A DNA stretch of 64,000 bases from Planctomycetota bacterium. Lineage in GTDB: Bacteria; Planctomycetota; SZUA-567; H5-PLA8. Positions 26,825-36,650 of the stretch are shown here, piece after piece. Numbering within the stretch: the stretch's first letter is position 1; every line of letters starts with the position of its first letter. A program made the position numbers and the translations under genes. Where the stretch lies: the NCBI GenBank assembly GCA_027493525.1, contig JAOSKN010000001.1, positions 2,693,460-2,757,459 of the forward strand, read 5' to 3'. The notes under the pieces are model-generated. The model saw only the letters and a program-made list of their open reading frames with translations, had not been told where the DNA came from and did no database searches.

Positions 26825-28494
26825 CTATTCGCCCAGTCTGCGCAGGGCCACGAGGGTCAGGTCGTCGTCCATGGGCAGCGCGCCGATGTGGCGCCTGACA
26901 TCCCGCACGAGTTCCTCGATGACGTTCTTGCTGGGCTGCCCGGCGGTGCGCATCAGGCTCTGGCTGAGGCGCATGTTCCCGAATTGTTCGCGCTTCTCGT
27001 TGGCGGCCTCGGGGATGCCATCGGTGTACATCAGCAGCAGGCTCTGCGGCGGCACGAGCAGTTCCTGCTCCTGGAGGCGCGAATCGAAGATCTCCGGGCG
27101 CCCCACGCCGATGGGAATGCCTTGCCCTTCCAGGGAGCGGATCGTGCCCTTTTCGAATTCGGTCAGCAGGACGGGATTGTGCCCGGCGCGCGCGTAGCGC
27201 AGCCGCCCGGTGCCGGCCTCGAGGATCATGTAGAAGGCGGTGATGAATTTGCCCTGGGCCATATCGGGGATCACGTCGCGGTTGACGGCCTTCAGGACTT
27301 CGGCGGGCGAGGTCTGCCCGGCGCCGCGCACGGAGAAGCTCTTCAGCGCCATCGACATGATCATCGCCGCTTCGACGCCATGCCCGCTGACGTCGGCGAT
27401 CAGGAAGCCCCACTGTCCCGCGCCGATCTCGAGGAACGAGAAGAAGTCGCCGCCGACCGTCGTGCACGGATCGTAGACCCAGCTCACCTCGTACCCGGGA
27501 ATCGCCGGCGATTTGGTGGGCAGCATCTTGCGCTGGACTTCGCGCGCGCCGTCCAGGTCCTTCTGAATCTCCTGCACGGTCTCCGCGGTGACGTTCAGCT
27601 CCAGCACGCGGTGGCGCAGGATGTCCAGCTCCACCTCCTGCGTCGCGGTGCGCTCGGCGATGCTGCGGGTGGACCGTTCGGCCGAGAGGCGCCCGGCCAG
27701 GCGGTTCAGGTCTTCCACGGTGCGGGAGGTCTGCCAGCGCGTGTTGGCCCCGGGGCAGGTGGGGCTGAGGAGGTAATCGACGATCGCCTCCTGGATCGCG
27801 GCGCCCCACGGCACGCGCACGAGGTTGATGTCGTCCACCAAGCACTCGCCGAAGGGGTCGATCCAGTTTCCCGCGTCGTCGCAGACGCGGAAGATCGGCT
27901 CGCTCAGCACCCGCTTCAGGAGTTCCTGCCGGATGTCCTTCTTGCCCAGCGCCCCCGCGACGACCTCGATGGGGTGCGGCGAGAGCGGCGCGCGCTGGTA
28001 GGCCTTGCAGTCTTTCAGGTGTTTAAGCGCTTGCGGCAGGAACCAGTCGAACTTCACCTCGCTGTCGTCCCAGTTCTTGAGCAGCGCGTCGGTGATGTCG
28101 AGACAGTAGGGGCAGACCCAGATACCCTCGGCGTTGGTGACCTTGTAGATCGGCAGTCGTTCCATGCGCAAAACGACGATCTGGTGGCGCAGATCCTCCC
28201 AGGGCAGCAGTTGGGGGGCGGATGGGTCTTCGTCGCGACGGGGCATTCCTTGAGGATGTGCTGGCGCACCAGGGGCTGGTCGCCCACGGTCGCCGCCGAC
28301 CCGTCCCAGTTCTCCAGGATCGGGCGCGCCCCGCAGTACGGGCAGAGCCAGTCGCCTTCGCCAATGGGGATCAGGGCGATCCGCGGATCCTGTTCCGGAA
28401 GCAATTCCCGGAAACGCTCCTCCTCGGACTTGCCGAAGTACTTGCGCAGTCCGTCGGGCAGCTTCCTGGAAAAATGGTCCAACCATGGCGCCAT
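26825..28494 (-). CDS. SpoIIE-type PP2C phosphatase with duplicated N-terminal zinc module, one frameshift
   Basis: About 556 residues. The N-terminus carries two copies of a C-x2-C...H-x3/4-C module: DWLCPYCGARPILENWDGS then RQHILKECP, and IWVCPYCLDITDALLKNWDDS then LKHLKDC. A helical linker (ERTATQEVELDILRHRVLEL) leads to the PP2C domain with CTTVGGDFFSFLEIG, FLIADVSGHGVEAAM and the C-terminal metal Asp in LPMDDDLTLVALRR. It should dephosphorylate Ser/Thr, possibly of an STAS-type partner. The frame breaks in the six-G run 28213-28218; the N-terminal frame starts MAPWLDHFSRKLP at 28494 and one base of correction joins the halves. It is followed by a PfpI gene. Confidence 0.82.
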
Positions 28495-28709
28495 CGCAGG
28501 CAGTCGGCTCCCGCTCTTGCTCTCGACCGGAACGCTGCTGGACGCGGGTGCGGCAAGTCCAAGGGTGGTCAGGCGATCAAGCGATAGGTCCCGGTACGCT
28601 CTGGAACTCTCGGTTCACTCGTTGGCATTAGTAGAGCACGAGGAGCGGGGTTTCGCAACGCCCGAGGGGGCTGAAACAACCTGACGGGGAGGCGTGGCGC
28701 TCGAAAGGC

Positions 28710-28735
28710 AAAAAAATCCCGGCCTGGGCCGGGAT
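28710..28735 (-). terminator. Rho-independent terminator after the secreted thioredoxin-fold gene
   Basis: On the minus strand TCCCGGCC pairs perfectly with GGCCGGGA over two bases and is followed by seven T. It is 28 bases past the stop. Confidence 0.9.
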
Positions 28736-28762
28736 CCTGAAGCAATGGATGCTTTGATCCAG

Positions 28763-29485
28763 CTATTCTTCTTCTTCGACCATCGTCTTCTTATCGGGCT
28801 TCTTCCCTTCGGGTTTCTTGTCTTCGGGCTTCTTGTCGCCTTCGTTCATTCCCAGGCCCGGGATGGCCGCGGGCTTCTTGCCTTCTTCCTTCTTGGCCGC
28901 TTCGACCTTGGCCTGGGCTTCCTTCTCGGCCTTCTCCTTTTCGAGGATTTCCGCCAACCCAACCTTGGCTTTCTCGTTGGCCGCCTTGCAGGTCATGATC
29001 GAGCGGATGAAGCCGTTCACGTCGGCCTTGCGATCCTTGTTGTAGTAGTCCACGTAGGTCTTGCCGTCGGCGGTCATCAGCACCACGACCGCGCCGTTTT
29101 CGGCCAGCGCGCCGAACGCGTCAGGCCACCCTTGCGTGGTGCGGTTGATCATGACGTACGTGAAATCGGTGAGTTCCTTGACCACCTTTTCGTCGTCCAG
29201 CAAGTCCACCTCAAGCGCCTTGGCGACGTTGTTCCGCTGCTTCATCAGGTTGTCGAACATGTACAGACAGATCGGCTTCTGCGCGTTGCGCGCCTGTTCG
29301 AAGGTCATCCGCATCCACGAGTAGGTCTTGCTGCTCCCCGGCTTGAAGTTGGCGTTGTTGCTGCCGCTTGAATACCCGCCGTTGTTGCCCCCGGGTCCGC
29401 CGACGCCCGCTCCCAAGGCCCATGCCGGATTCGATTGCAGCAGAAGTCCAGCAACGGCCAGCACCGTCCCGGCGAAGTAGCGCAT
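28763..29485 (-). CDS. Secreted thioredoxin-fold-like protein with Lys/Glu/Pro tail
   Basis: A 240-residue protein with a signal peptide (MRYFAGTVLAVAGLLLQSNPAWA), a Gly/Asn-rich stretch, then a region like secreted thioredoxin-fold domains (SWMRMTFEQARNAQKPICLYMFDN, FTYVMINRTTQGWPDAFGAL, AVVVLMTADGKTYVDYY). It lacks the CxxC redox pair, so a disulfide-exchange role is unlikely. Residues 170-240 are charged and repetitive (EKEKAEKEAQAKVEAAKKEE, then DKKPEDKKPEGKKPDKK). GGGAGGA precedes the ATG at 29485, with a good promoter 29 bases upstream. Function unknown; it may be a structural or cell-surface protein. Confidence 0.72.
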   Translation of the reverse strand: MRYFAGTVLAVAGLLLQSNPAWALGAGVGGPGGNNGGYSSGSNNANFKPGSSKTYSWMRMTFEQARNAQKPICLYMFDNLMKQRNNVAKALEVDLLDDEKVVKELTDFTYVMINRTTQGWPDAFGALAENGAVVVLMTADGKTYVDYYNKDRKADVNGFIRSIMTCKAANEKAKVGLAEILEKEKAEKEAQAKVEAAKKEEGKKPAAIPGLGMNEGDKKPEDKKPEGKKPDKKTMVEEEE

Positions 29486-29513
29486 CGGTCGTCCTCCCCT
29501 GGCAGCCACGCGA

Positions 29514-29541
29514 AGTATACCACTACGACATAGCCGCTCAA
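29514..29541 (-). promoter_or_regulatory. Sigma-70-like promoter for the secreted thioredoxin-fold gene
   Basis: On the minus strand TTGAGC (plus 29536-29541) is followed after 16 bases by TATACT (plus 29514-29519). The predicted transcript start near 29507 leaves a leader of about 20 bases. Confidence 0.6.
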
Positions 29542-29655
29542 CGATCCCCCAAAGTTCTTGCAAATTCCTCGGTTTCCCGCCGCTCCACTTTACTTGGTGA
29601 CGGATGAGGCCGGCATCAATGCGTAAAAAAGTTGCACATCGTGAGCTTTGCTCGT

Positions 29656-30477
29656 CTATTGGCCGAGAAATTGTCGCATTATGCGTATATCCGGAACCAG
29701 AACCTCAAGCACCTCGTGCACTTCCTCGCGGTGGTCGTACTCTCCGTGCAGGTTGTAGTAGCCGGCGTACCCGGCCGCTTTAAAGAGTTTCACCGCCTGT
29801 TCCCAGTCCACCAAGCCCTCATGGAGCGGGCAGACGCCGCGGTGCCAGTGCAGTTTCCCGTTCTTCGTCTGCTTCTCGTAGTAGCTATTCTTTACCGCCA
29901 CCATGGCGATTCGCCCGCGAAGGATGTCGATTGCCATTTCCAGGGGTTCGCCGTCCAGCGAAAGGTGGCATGGATCGACATACGCGCCCACATGCTTGGG
30001 ATTCACGTCCTGAAGGCAGTGCATCAGAGAGGAGGCGTTCAGACCGTAATACGGACCCGAATGGGTATGAAAGAGCGCCTGCACGCCGTACTTCTCGGCG
30101 AGCTTCGCGTAGCGAGCGAGATCCTTGCGGATCGCGGCGACTTGGTCCCAATAGTGCGGCCCTTCCTTTTTCCAGACCCAGTACCCGAGCTTGATCCCCT
30201 TCACGCCGGCTTCGGCGCTGGCCGCCCAGGCCCGCTCGATCAGCGGATCGTCCACCGCGTAGGCGCGCGAGCCGAAGGTGATCATGGGGACCTTCAACCC
30301 GCCCTGCGTCAACTGTCGCACGAACGGGACCAGCTCCGTGCCCACTTTCTCCGGCGTGACGGGGTAGCCGTCGCGGACGGTGACGTCGTAGCCGGTCAGG
30401 CCTTCCTTCTTCGCGAACTCGATCAGTTGCGCGGCGTTCCAGGGCTTGAGGAGTTTGGTGAAGCAGATGAGGCTCAT
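29656..30477 (-). CDS. Sugar phosphate isomerase/epimerase (AP endonuclease 2-like TIM barrel)
   Basis: A 273-residue TIM-barrel protein. Metal-binding positions of the xylose-isomerase-like family appear in ALFHTHSGPYYG, GAYVDPCHLSLDG and YYNLHGEYDH; the start MSLICFTKLLKPWNAAQLIEF is typical. It should act on a sugar, sugar acid or inositol; no phosphate-binding motif distinguishes these. No signal peptide. GGGAG precedes the ATG at 30477; the open frame runs further upstream but is not homologous. RlmI is encoded 95 bases upstream on the same strand. Confidence 0.82.
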   Translation of the reverse strand: MSLICFTKLLKPWNAAQLIEFAKKEGLTGYDVTVRDGYPVTPEKVGTELVPFVRQLTQGGLKVPMITFGSRAYAVDDPLIERAWAASAEAGVKGIKLGYWVWKKEGPHYWDQVAAIRKDLARYAKLAEKYGVQALFHTHSGPYYGLNASSLMHCLQDVNPKHVGAYVDPCHLSLDGEPLEMAIDILRGRIAMVAVKNSYYEKQTKNGKLHWHRGVCPLHEGLVDWEQAVKLFKAAGYAGYYNLHGEYDHREEVHEVLEVLVPDIRIMRQFLGQ

Positions 30478-30572
30478 GGAGGGCTCCCATTCGGGTTTGT
30501 GGTTTGTCGCGGCGGCCATTGTAGCGCCGGCGCCGCGGCACGGCAGGTGGATATTAGAACGCCAGCCGAGCC

Positions 30573-31772
30573 TCAGCTCAGCCGCAGCAGCAGCGCCTTC
30601 AGATAGCGGCCCTGGTCGAAGCCCGGCGGGACGGGGTGGTCGGGAGGATGGCCGCGGCGCGCCAGGAGCGCCGCGCGGCGGCCGGCCTGGGCCACTCCCG
30701 CGGCTACGGCGCGCTCGAACTCCAGCTCGCTTACGTTCCCCGAACACGAACACGTAAAGAGCAGCCCGCCGGGGCGCAGCAGCCGCGCGGCCTCGGCGTT
30801 CAGCGCGCGGTAGCCGTCGAGCGCCGAGGGGACGTCCGCTTTGCCCTTCGCGAACTTGGGCGGGTCAAGCACCGCCAGTTCGAAGCCGCGCCCGGCCTCG
30901 CGCAGATGCCGGAAGCACTCCTTCCAGTCGCCTTCGATCAGGTCGGCGTCCGCGACGCCGTTCCGCTCCAGGTTGGCGCGCGCCGCGGCCAGGGCCGGCG
31001 CGCTCCGCTCGATCAGGGTCAGGCTTTTCGCGCCGCCGCGCGCCGCGTGCAGCGCGAAGCCGCCGGTGTAGCTGAAGGCGTCGAGGACCTCGCGCCCCTT
31101 AGCGTGCGCCCCGAGCCAAGCCTGGTTCTCGAGCTGGTCGAGGTACAACCCCGTCTTCTGCCCGCCGCGCAGGTCCACCTCGAAGCGCGCGCCGTGGCAA
31201 GCCAACTCCACCGGCGCGTCCGGCGCCGCGCCGTGCGCCGGCGCGCTCCCGGCCGGCGGCAGCCCCTCGATGGACCGGATGCGCGCGTCGCTCCGGTCGA
31301 GAATCCCTTCGGGGGCGCGGAGTCCCTCCAGCGCGTCGAAGAGCTCCTCGCGCCGCCGCTCCATCCCGGCCGTGTGGAGCTGTACGCAGAGGTACGGCCC
31401 GTACACGTCCACCACGAGGCCGCCCAGCCCGTCGCCCTCCGCGTTGACCAGGCGATACGCGCCGCGCGGCGCATCCGGCCCGCCCAGCCCGTAGAGTTCC
31501 CTTCGCCAGGCTTGCGCTTCTTCCAAGCGTCGCCGCAGGAAGGCTGCGTCGAGCGGCTCGTCGGCGCGCGTCAGGAGGCGCACGGCCATCGCCGACTTCG
31601 GCGAGTAATAGCCGCGCCCGAGCAAGCGGCCGTTGGGCTCGACGACGCGCAGCTCGTCTCCGGGCGCCGCCTCGCCGTCGAGCGCCTCGACGGCCTCCGC
31701 GAAGACCCAGGGATGCCCCGCGCGGAGCGGTTTGAGGTGCCGCGCCTTGACGCGCAGCGTGGGAATGGACAT
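30573..31772 (-). CDS. rlmI: Class I SAM-dependent rRNA methyltransferase, RlmI family
   Basis: A 399-residue protein: an N-terminal PUA domain (LKPLRAGHPWVFAEAVE), a central EEHUD-like domain, and a SAM-binding Rossmann domain with EVLDAFSYTGGFALHAA, then LDPPKFAKGKA and the catalytic Cys region LLFTCSCSGN. Length and order match RlmI, which makes m5C1962 in 23S rRNA. The second Cys (TCSCS) is the expected nucleophile. The ATG at 31772 starts the PUA homology; the ribosome site is weak. Confidence 0.85.
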   Translation of the reverse strand: MSIPTLRVKARHLKPLRAGHPWVFAEAVEALDGEAAPGDELRVVEPNGRLLGRGYYSPKSAMAVRLLTRADEPLDAAFLRRRLEEAQAWRRELYGLGGPDAPRGAYRLVNAEGDGLGGLVVDVYGPYLCVQLHTAGMERRREELFDALEGLRAPEGILDRSDARIRSIEGLPPAGSAPAHGAAPDAPVELACHGARFEVDLRGGQKTGLYLDQLENQAWLGAHAKGREVLDAFSYTGGFALHAARGGAKSLTLIERSAPALAAARANLERNGVADADLIEGDWKECFRHLREAGRGFELAVLDPPKFAKGKADVPSALDGYRALNAEAARLLRPGGLLFTCSCSGNVSELEFERAVAAGVAQAGRRAALLARRGHPPDHPVPPGFDQGRYLKALLLRLS

Positions 31773-31935
31773 GCAGGCACGGTAATCGAGGCGCGGCGGA
31801 GGGCAAACGAGAGAAGAGGGCGCGAAGTTCCCAAACATACGTAAGTCCAAGCGCTCTAATTTGCCGCATGCACAGGCGCACCTTGAAGAATTTATGGCCG
31901 AGGACGCCACATAAATAGAGAGAAAGGCGGTGAGT

Positions 31936-32187
31936 ATGTGCACCTATGCTTGGTTATCGACGAACGCGCTGCCGGCGCTTGCGCCGTCCCAGGTGGAGAG
32001 CTGGATTTTCGTCGCGCTGCTGTACGGCGGCGTGGTGCTGGTTGGCCTCGTCCTGGCCGCACGTTCGATCTTCTCGGGTTCCGGCGCCCGCGCCAGGCCC
32101 GGCTCGAAGCTTCACGTCAGCGCGCGGCTGAGCGCGGGATCCTTTCGCGGGCTGCCCAGGGCGAAGGCCTGCTCCAGCCGCAAGTAA
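31936..32187 (+). CDS. Small membrane protein, uncertain
   Basis: An open frame of 83 codons between two minus-strand genes. It has one hydrophobic helix (WIFVALLYGGVVLVGLVLAA) followed by a basic tail, and its codons end mostly in G or C like real genes here. AAAGG lies upstream of the ATG; a GTG at 31930 is also possible. No homology recognised. Confidence 0.4.
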   Translation: MCTYAWLSTNALPALAPSQVESWIFVALLYGGVVLVGLVLAARSIFSGSGARARPGSKLHVSARLSAGSFRGLPRAKACSSRK

Positions 32188-32299
32188 CGGGCGGAACCCC
32201 GCCGGCGTTTATGGGCTCGTCCTTTGGGCCGTGCTCTTTGTTGCCCGCTCGTTACAGAGTTCCTCTGGATAAGCTCCTCGCTCGCACCTCGACCGCGAT

Positions 32300-32320
32300 C
32301 CCCAATCCTCAACCCCAAAG
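32300..32320. repeat. Short heptamer array, GATTGGG type
   Basis: On the minus strand GGGGTTG, AGGATTG and GGGATCG follow in register, ending about 24 bases past the stop of the FAD oxidoreductase. Only one arm is visible. Confidence 0.4.
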
Positions 32321-32343
32321 CAGCATTAATTCCGTTACAAGCC

Positions 32344-33863
32344 CTAACCGACCGAGGCCAGGCGCGCCTCGGTCTCGAGCAGCGGGACGCCGTTCCCGAT
32401 GAGGCGCGCGCGCAAGGCGTCCGTGGAGACTTCGCGCACGGCGCCGCGGCAGCCCGAGGCGGCCATCGCGCCGGCGGCGCCCGCGGCCTCTCCGAACGAC
32501 ATGGCGTTGATCATCACGCGCAGCGCGCCGGCGGCCTCGTGCGTGGCCGAGACGCAGCGCCCGGCGACCAGCACGTTCGAGAGCCCCTGCGGGATCAGCG
32601 CGCGGTAAGGCACGCAGTAACAAGGGGTCTCGCGCCGCGGCGCGCCGTCGGCGGCGCCATCCCAGCGGCTGACGGTCGCTTCGCCCGAGCCGTCGATCGC
32701 GCGCTCGGTCCCGTCGAGGTACTTGAAACGGATGCCCGGGCCGGTCGGGTTGTGGATGTCCACCGGGTAGGTGCCCTGCGCGATGGTGTCGGCGGGGCGG
32801 CGGCCGTCGAGCAGTTCGTGCGCCTCGACGACGTGCTCGCCCAGAATGCGCCGGGTCTCGCGCACGCCGATCTGCGCGCCGATGTCCACCAGATGGCATT
32901 TCTCGTAGCCGGGAAAGCGCTTGAGCTGACTCATGACCCAGCGCATCTGGTAACGCCCCTCGATCTCGGCGCGGGTGAAGTCGTCCCAGCGCGAGCAGAC
33001 CACTCCGGGCACGCGCACGCCGGCGAACATCATCTCGTCCTCGCGCCAGACGCTCTTTGCGCCCCAGAGGAAAGTCGGGTACTTGCCGCCGTTGTAGTCC
33101 ATGGTTCCGGCGAAGAGCTCGCGCTGGATCGTGCGCGTATTGACCTGGGCCTCCTGGGCGCGCGCGAAATCGATGCCGCCGACGCGGAAGCAGAGGGAGG
33201 GCGGCTGGCAGAGTCCGTCCGCGTCGCCGACGGTGGTAGGCGCGCCCGCGCGCGCGCAAAGGTCCGCGTCGCCGGAGGCGTCCACGAAAACGGTTCCGCG
33301 CAGCGCGAAGCGCCCGGACTTGGTCTCGATCACCGCCGCCGCCACGCGATCTGCGCCGTCCATCGCCACGCCGGCCAGCCAGGCGTGCAGGATCGGCTTC
33401 ACGCCCGAGCCCAGCGCCATGTCGTCGTAGGCCAGCTTCGCGCTCTCCGAGCAGATCGTGTAGGGGCCGCGGCCGTCGGGCCGGTAATTTCGCGCCGCGC
33501 CCATCGCGGCGAGCCGGTCCAGGATCTCCCGCGGCAGCCCGCCGATGACCGGACGCTCGAAGTTGTTGCACCAGAGCTGGTGCCAGATGTTCACGTTGGC
33601 GGCCGTGGCCATCCCGCCAAAGTAGGCGTTGCGCTCGACGATGACGGTGCTCGCGCCGGCGCGGGCGGCGGCGGCGGCGGCGCAGACCCCCGCGGGGCCT
33701 CCGCCCAGCACCACGACGTCGGCCTCGGCCAGGACCTCGAGTTCCCGCGCCGGCTCCACCAGCCCCCGGCTTTGCGCGCGGGACGCGGCGGCAGGAAATC
33801 GGCCAGCGGCATGGGCGGCGGGCCCAGGCGCGGGTCGAGCGGGGCGGGGGTCTCGTTGCGCAT
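32344..33863 (-). CDS. FAD-dependent oxidoreductase (FAD_oxidored family), about 505 aa, one frameshift
   Basis: A dinucleotide-binding motif (VVVLGGGPAGVCAAAAAARAG) starts near residue 45, with VFVDASGDADLCARAGA and the C-terminal FAD contact VLVAGRCVSATHEAAGALRV. The form is the family common in planctomycetes next to sugar-acting genes, and its substrate is unknown. The N-terminus MRNETPAPLDPRLGPPP, with AGGAG upstream of 33863, is in another frame. The C5 run 33763-33767 needs one more base to join ARKAGGLVEPARELEV. It lies 111 bases downstream of an AraC regulator on the same strand and may be its target. Confidence 0.8.
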
Positions 33864-33974
33864 GGAGAATACTCCTAGCTTGGGTGGCGCACAGGACGCG
33901 GCGTCTCGCGTCTCGATCTTGGTCTTACCATAGCTGAACTTAGCCGCGCTCGTCTATGGATCGGGCGCATGAAG

Positions 33975-34808
33975 TCATGGAGAAAACACACGATCTTCGG
34001 AAGGCGAGCGCTTCCAGAAACCGCGGTAGAGGCGGGAGAAGTAGAGCGGATCCTCGTAGCCCACGGCGCGGGCCACTTGCTTCACGGGCAGGTCCGTCTC
34101 CTGCAGGAAGGCGCGGGCCGCGCGCATCCGCAGGGCGGTCACGTACGCCTGGGCGCTCAAGCCCATGCGGCGTTTGAAGAGCAGCCGGAAGTGGTTGGGG
34201 CTGAGGTGCGCGCGCGCGGGCAGGTCGCGCAAGGCGTCCGGGCGGCGAAAGTGCTGTTCCAGCCACGCCACCGCCCGTTCGATGCCTTGCGGGCCGAAGC
34301 CGCCGCGCTCTCGGGGGGCTTGCGCCGCCCGCGCGCCGGCGCCGGGCGCCGCGCGGAGGAAGAATCGCGCGAGCAGCGCCTTCAGTTCGCCCTCGGCCTC
34401 CAGGCGCGCGGCCGGCGTATCCAAGGCTCGCATGCGCAGCAGGCGCGTGAAGGCCGCGGACTCAAGGTCCAGGTCGGCTGGAGCGCGCAAGACGCTGCCC
34501 AGCCGCGGATCCTCGCGCACCTGCACCGGGTCGTATTCCACCCACGAGACGTCGAAGCGTCCGCCGCGCGGGACGCGCCAGCCGCGCCTGGCCCCGGCGG
34601 CGACCCAGAGCAGCCCCGGCGCGCCGAAGCGAAACGCGCGGCCCTCGACCGCGTACTGGGCCGAGCCCGCGCGGGCCAGGAGCAGCCGCGGCGTCGGCAC
34701 GACCCGTTCGGCCACGCGGAATCCCGCCGCGCATGAGGCTACCTGAACATGGGTGATCGAGATGCGCGCGCTCAGGAGCCTGCGCAGATACCGTTCGACG
34801 GGGGACAT
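33975..34808 (-). CDS. AraC family transcriptional regulator
   Basis: A 277-residue regulator. The N-terminal cupin-like domain (VVPTPRLLLARAGSAQYAVEG) is followed by a standard C-terminal AraC region (RDLPARAHLSPNHFRLLFKRRMGLSAQAYVTALRMRAARAFL, then VKQVARAVGYEDPLYFSRLYRGFW). The ATG at 34808 is preferred; a TTG at 34850 would start inside a heptamer repeat. It probably regulates the FAD oxidoreductase downstream, inferred from position. Confidence 0.85.
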   Translation of the reverse strand: MSPVERYLRRLLSARISITHVQVASCAAGFRVAERVVPTPRLLLARAGSAQYAVEGRAFRFGAPGLLWVAAGARRGWRVPRGGRFDVSWVEYDPVQVREDPRLGSVLRAPADLDLESAAFTRLLRMRALDTPAARLEAEGELKALLARFFLRAAPGAGARAAQAPRERGGFGPQGIERAVAWLEQHFRRPDALRDLPARAHLSPNHFRLLFKRRMGLSAQAYVTALRMRAARAFLQETDLPVKQVARAVGYEDPLYFSRLYRGFWKRSPSEDRVFSP

Positions 34809-34838
34809 GAATGAAGCGTGCGAAGGCCCCGGCCGAAT

Positions 34839-34859
34839 GTCAAAAGTCAAAAGGCACAG
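34839..34859. repeat. Short heptamer array, GTCAAAA type
   Basis: GTCAAAA, GTCAAAA and GGCACAG follow in register, about 30 bases upstream of the AraC start and 46 bases past the stop of the L7/L12-like protein gene. Confidence 0.45.
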
Positions 34860-34904
34860 GCCAAGAGCCGGGAAGCGGATGCTGGATTAGGAATGAGGCG
34901 ATGA

Positions 34905-36254
34905 CTACCTCTTGACTACGATGCGGGGATTGACGTTGATCTCGCGAAAGCGGCTGCGGATGGCGTCGGCCTCGCCGACCGGGATGTTTTTCACGATCGG
35001 GACGACCGCCTTCTGGCAGTGTCGCTGGGCCTCTTCGGTGGTGATGCCCTGGATCTCGGCGACGAGCTCGTGGACCTCGGCCTTGTTGGTGCGGCTGATG
35101 AAAATGGAGCAGATCGCCTCGGGGTCGTCGTCGATGGGCTCCAGTTCGGGCACGTCGGCGGCCGCGGGCTTGGGCGCTGCCGGAGGCGCGCCGCGTCCGG
35201 AGACCCCGCTGCGGGGCTTGGAGCCGGGCTTGAGCGCCGGCTTGATATCCGGGCCGGTGGGCGCGGGCGCGACGTCGGAGGGACCCATCTTGAGCCCGGC
35301 CTCGAAGTCTTCGAGGGCCATGGGCCCCTTGATCCGCGGGTCCATGGGCCCGCTAAAGGTCGAAGCCGTGGCCGGCGCCGGCGCGGGCGGCTGAGGCGCG
35401 CTCTCGACGACGGGTACTTCCGGCAGGCCTCCGGCGCTGGCGTGCGCGGCCAGCGCGGGCGCCTGGGCGGGCAATTCTTCGAAGTCGTTGTCGATCGGCT
35501 CCAGGGCCGGCGCCGGCGAAGGCGCGGGGCGGCCCGGTCCGGGCGCGGGGCGGCCGGGTTGCGGCGCGTGCACGACGGCGGGCGTGGGAATCGGCGTTGG
35601 CGCGGGTCCGATGCCCGGCAGCGGAATCGGCGCCGGCGCGCCCGGGGCGGCCGGCGGAGCCACGCCCGGCAGCGGAACCGGCGTCGCGCCGCGCTGCGCG
35701 GCGGGACGCGGGATCGGGATCGGGATCGGCGCGGCAGGACCCCTCTGCGCCGCCGCCGGGGACGGCATGGGCGTGGGGATCGGCGCGGCCGTGGCGCTCG
35801 CCGAGGCCGTCACACGCTGGCCATCTTCCGCGCGCGTCAGGATGATCTTGAGCACCATCGGCTGCCCCGTATACGGGCAGGGCAGCAGCATCTCTCCCAC
35901 CGTGATCGCCTGCTGGCTCGTCGAAGAACGCAGCCGCGGCCCGCCCATCGAGGCGACCGTACGGCCGTAAATTTTCACGTCGTCGGGCTGGTTTACGCTG
36001 GGGTACGCGGGGTCCAGGCCTTCGATGATCTTGAAGCGGCAGCCGACTTTTTCGACCTGGACCAGGGCCTCGTAGACCGTCTGCGCCTGGCTGGCGCTGA
36101 GTCCGTTCAGCACGTGAATCGGAGAGGCGCCAACAAGCTGCAAGCCCCACGAATCGTCGCGCCCAAAGGCCTGCGCCAGCGCCTGCGCCACGGCCCGATC
36201 CTTGCCCGGAAAGCGGCCCAGAAAGACCAGGGAGAATTGGTTATTTGCGGACAT
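34905..36254 (-). CDS. Protein with L7/L12-like domains at both ends and a long Pro/Ala linker
   Basis: A 449-residue protein. Residues 5-80 (FSLVFLGRFPGKDRAVAQALAQAF, then LVGASPIHVLNGLSASQAQTVYEALVQVGCRFKI-like stretch) and residues 385-449 (FISRTNKAEVHELVAEIQGITTEEAQRHC, then IVKNIPVGEADAIRSRFREI) both resemble the ribosomal L7/L12 C-terminal fold, where a peptide of the form LVEGAP-KPVKEG is followed by a helix and KVE strand. Between them are some 290 residues rich in Pro, Ala and Gly with repeats (APIPIPIPRPAAQRGATPVP) and one LEPIDDD motif repeated twice. No signal peptide. It may be a docking or scaffold protein. AGGAAGG precedes the ATG at 36254. Confidence 0.6.
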   Translation of the reverse strand: MSANNQFSLVFLGRFPGKDRAVAQALAQAFGRDDSWGLQLVGASPIHVLNGLSASQAQTVYEALVQVEKVGCRFKIIEGLDPAYPSVNQPDDVKIYGRTVASMGGPRLRSSTSQQAITVGEMLLPCPYTGQPMVLKIILTRAEDGQRVTASASATAAPIPTPMPSPAAAQRGPAAPIPIPIPRPAAQRGATPVPLPGVAPPAAPGAPAPIPLPGIGPAPTPIPTPAVVHAPQPGRPAPGPGRPAPSPAPALEPIDNDFEELPAQAPALAAHASAGGLPEVPVVESAPQPPAPAPATASTFSGPMDPRIKGPMALEDFEAGLKMGPSDVAPAPTGPDIKPALKPGSKPRSGVSGRGAPPAAPKPAAADVPELEPIDDDPEAICSIFISRTNKAEVHELVAEIQGITTEEAQRHCQKAVVPIVKNIPVGEADAIRSRFREINVNPRIVVKR

Positions 36255-36650
36255 GGACCTTCCTGTCTTCATACCCCGCGCGAGTCTGCAAACCCAATGG
36301 TACACCGCCCCTGAGCTTCAGGGCGTTGACCCTTGGAGGAGTGCGTCCAAAACGTCTCGCGGCCGTCTTGGGGCGCGGTCCGCGCGATGCTTCGTTGGCC
36401 TGCTCGCCGTAGGCGCCGTCCCGATACGGCTCGCGCGGCCGCCTCGCCTCGCTTGCCCGGCGCTCCCAAGCCGCTCGCGATCCGGTTTCAGGACGCGCTC
36501 TTAGCCTGCCTCGAATCGCTTAAGATACCTTGTCGCGGTTGGCCTCGCAACGACCAGTAGCTCCGGCCGTTCGCGACGGGTCCAAAGTGGCATGGACGAA
36601 CCGCGAATTGCACATATGCATGAGGTAAAAATGAGGGAGAGTGCGGCGCT
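36255..36650. other. 395-base gap without a gene
   Basis: The stretch lies between the start of the L7/L12-like gene and the stop of the nucleoside hydrolase. No convincing coding frame, hairpin terminator or repeat is seen. It should hold the promoter of the L7/L12-like gene. Confidence 0.4.
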
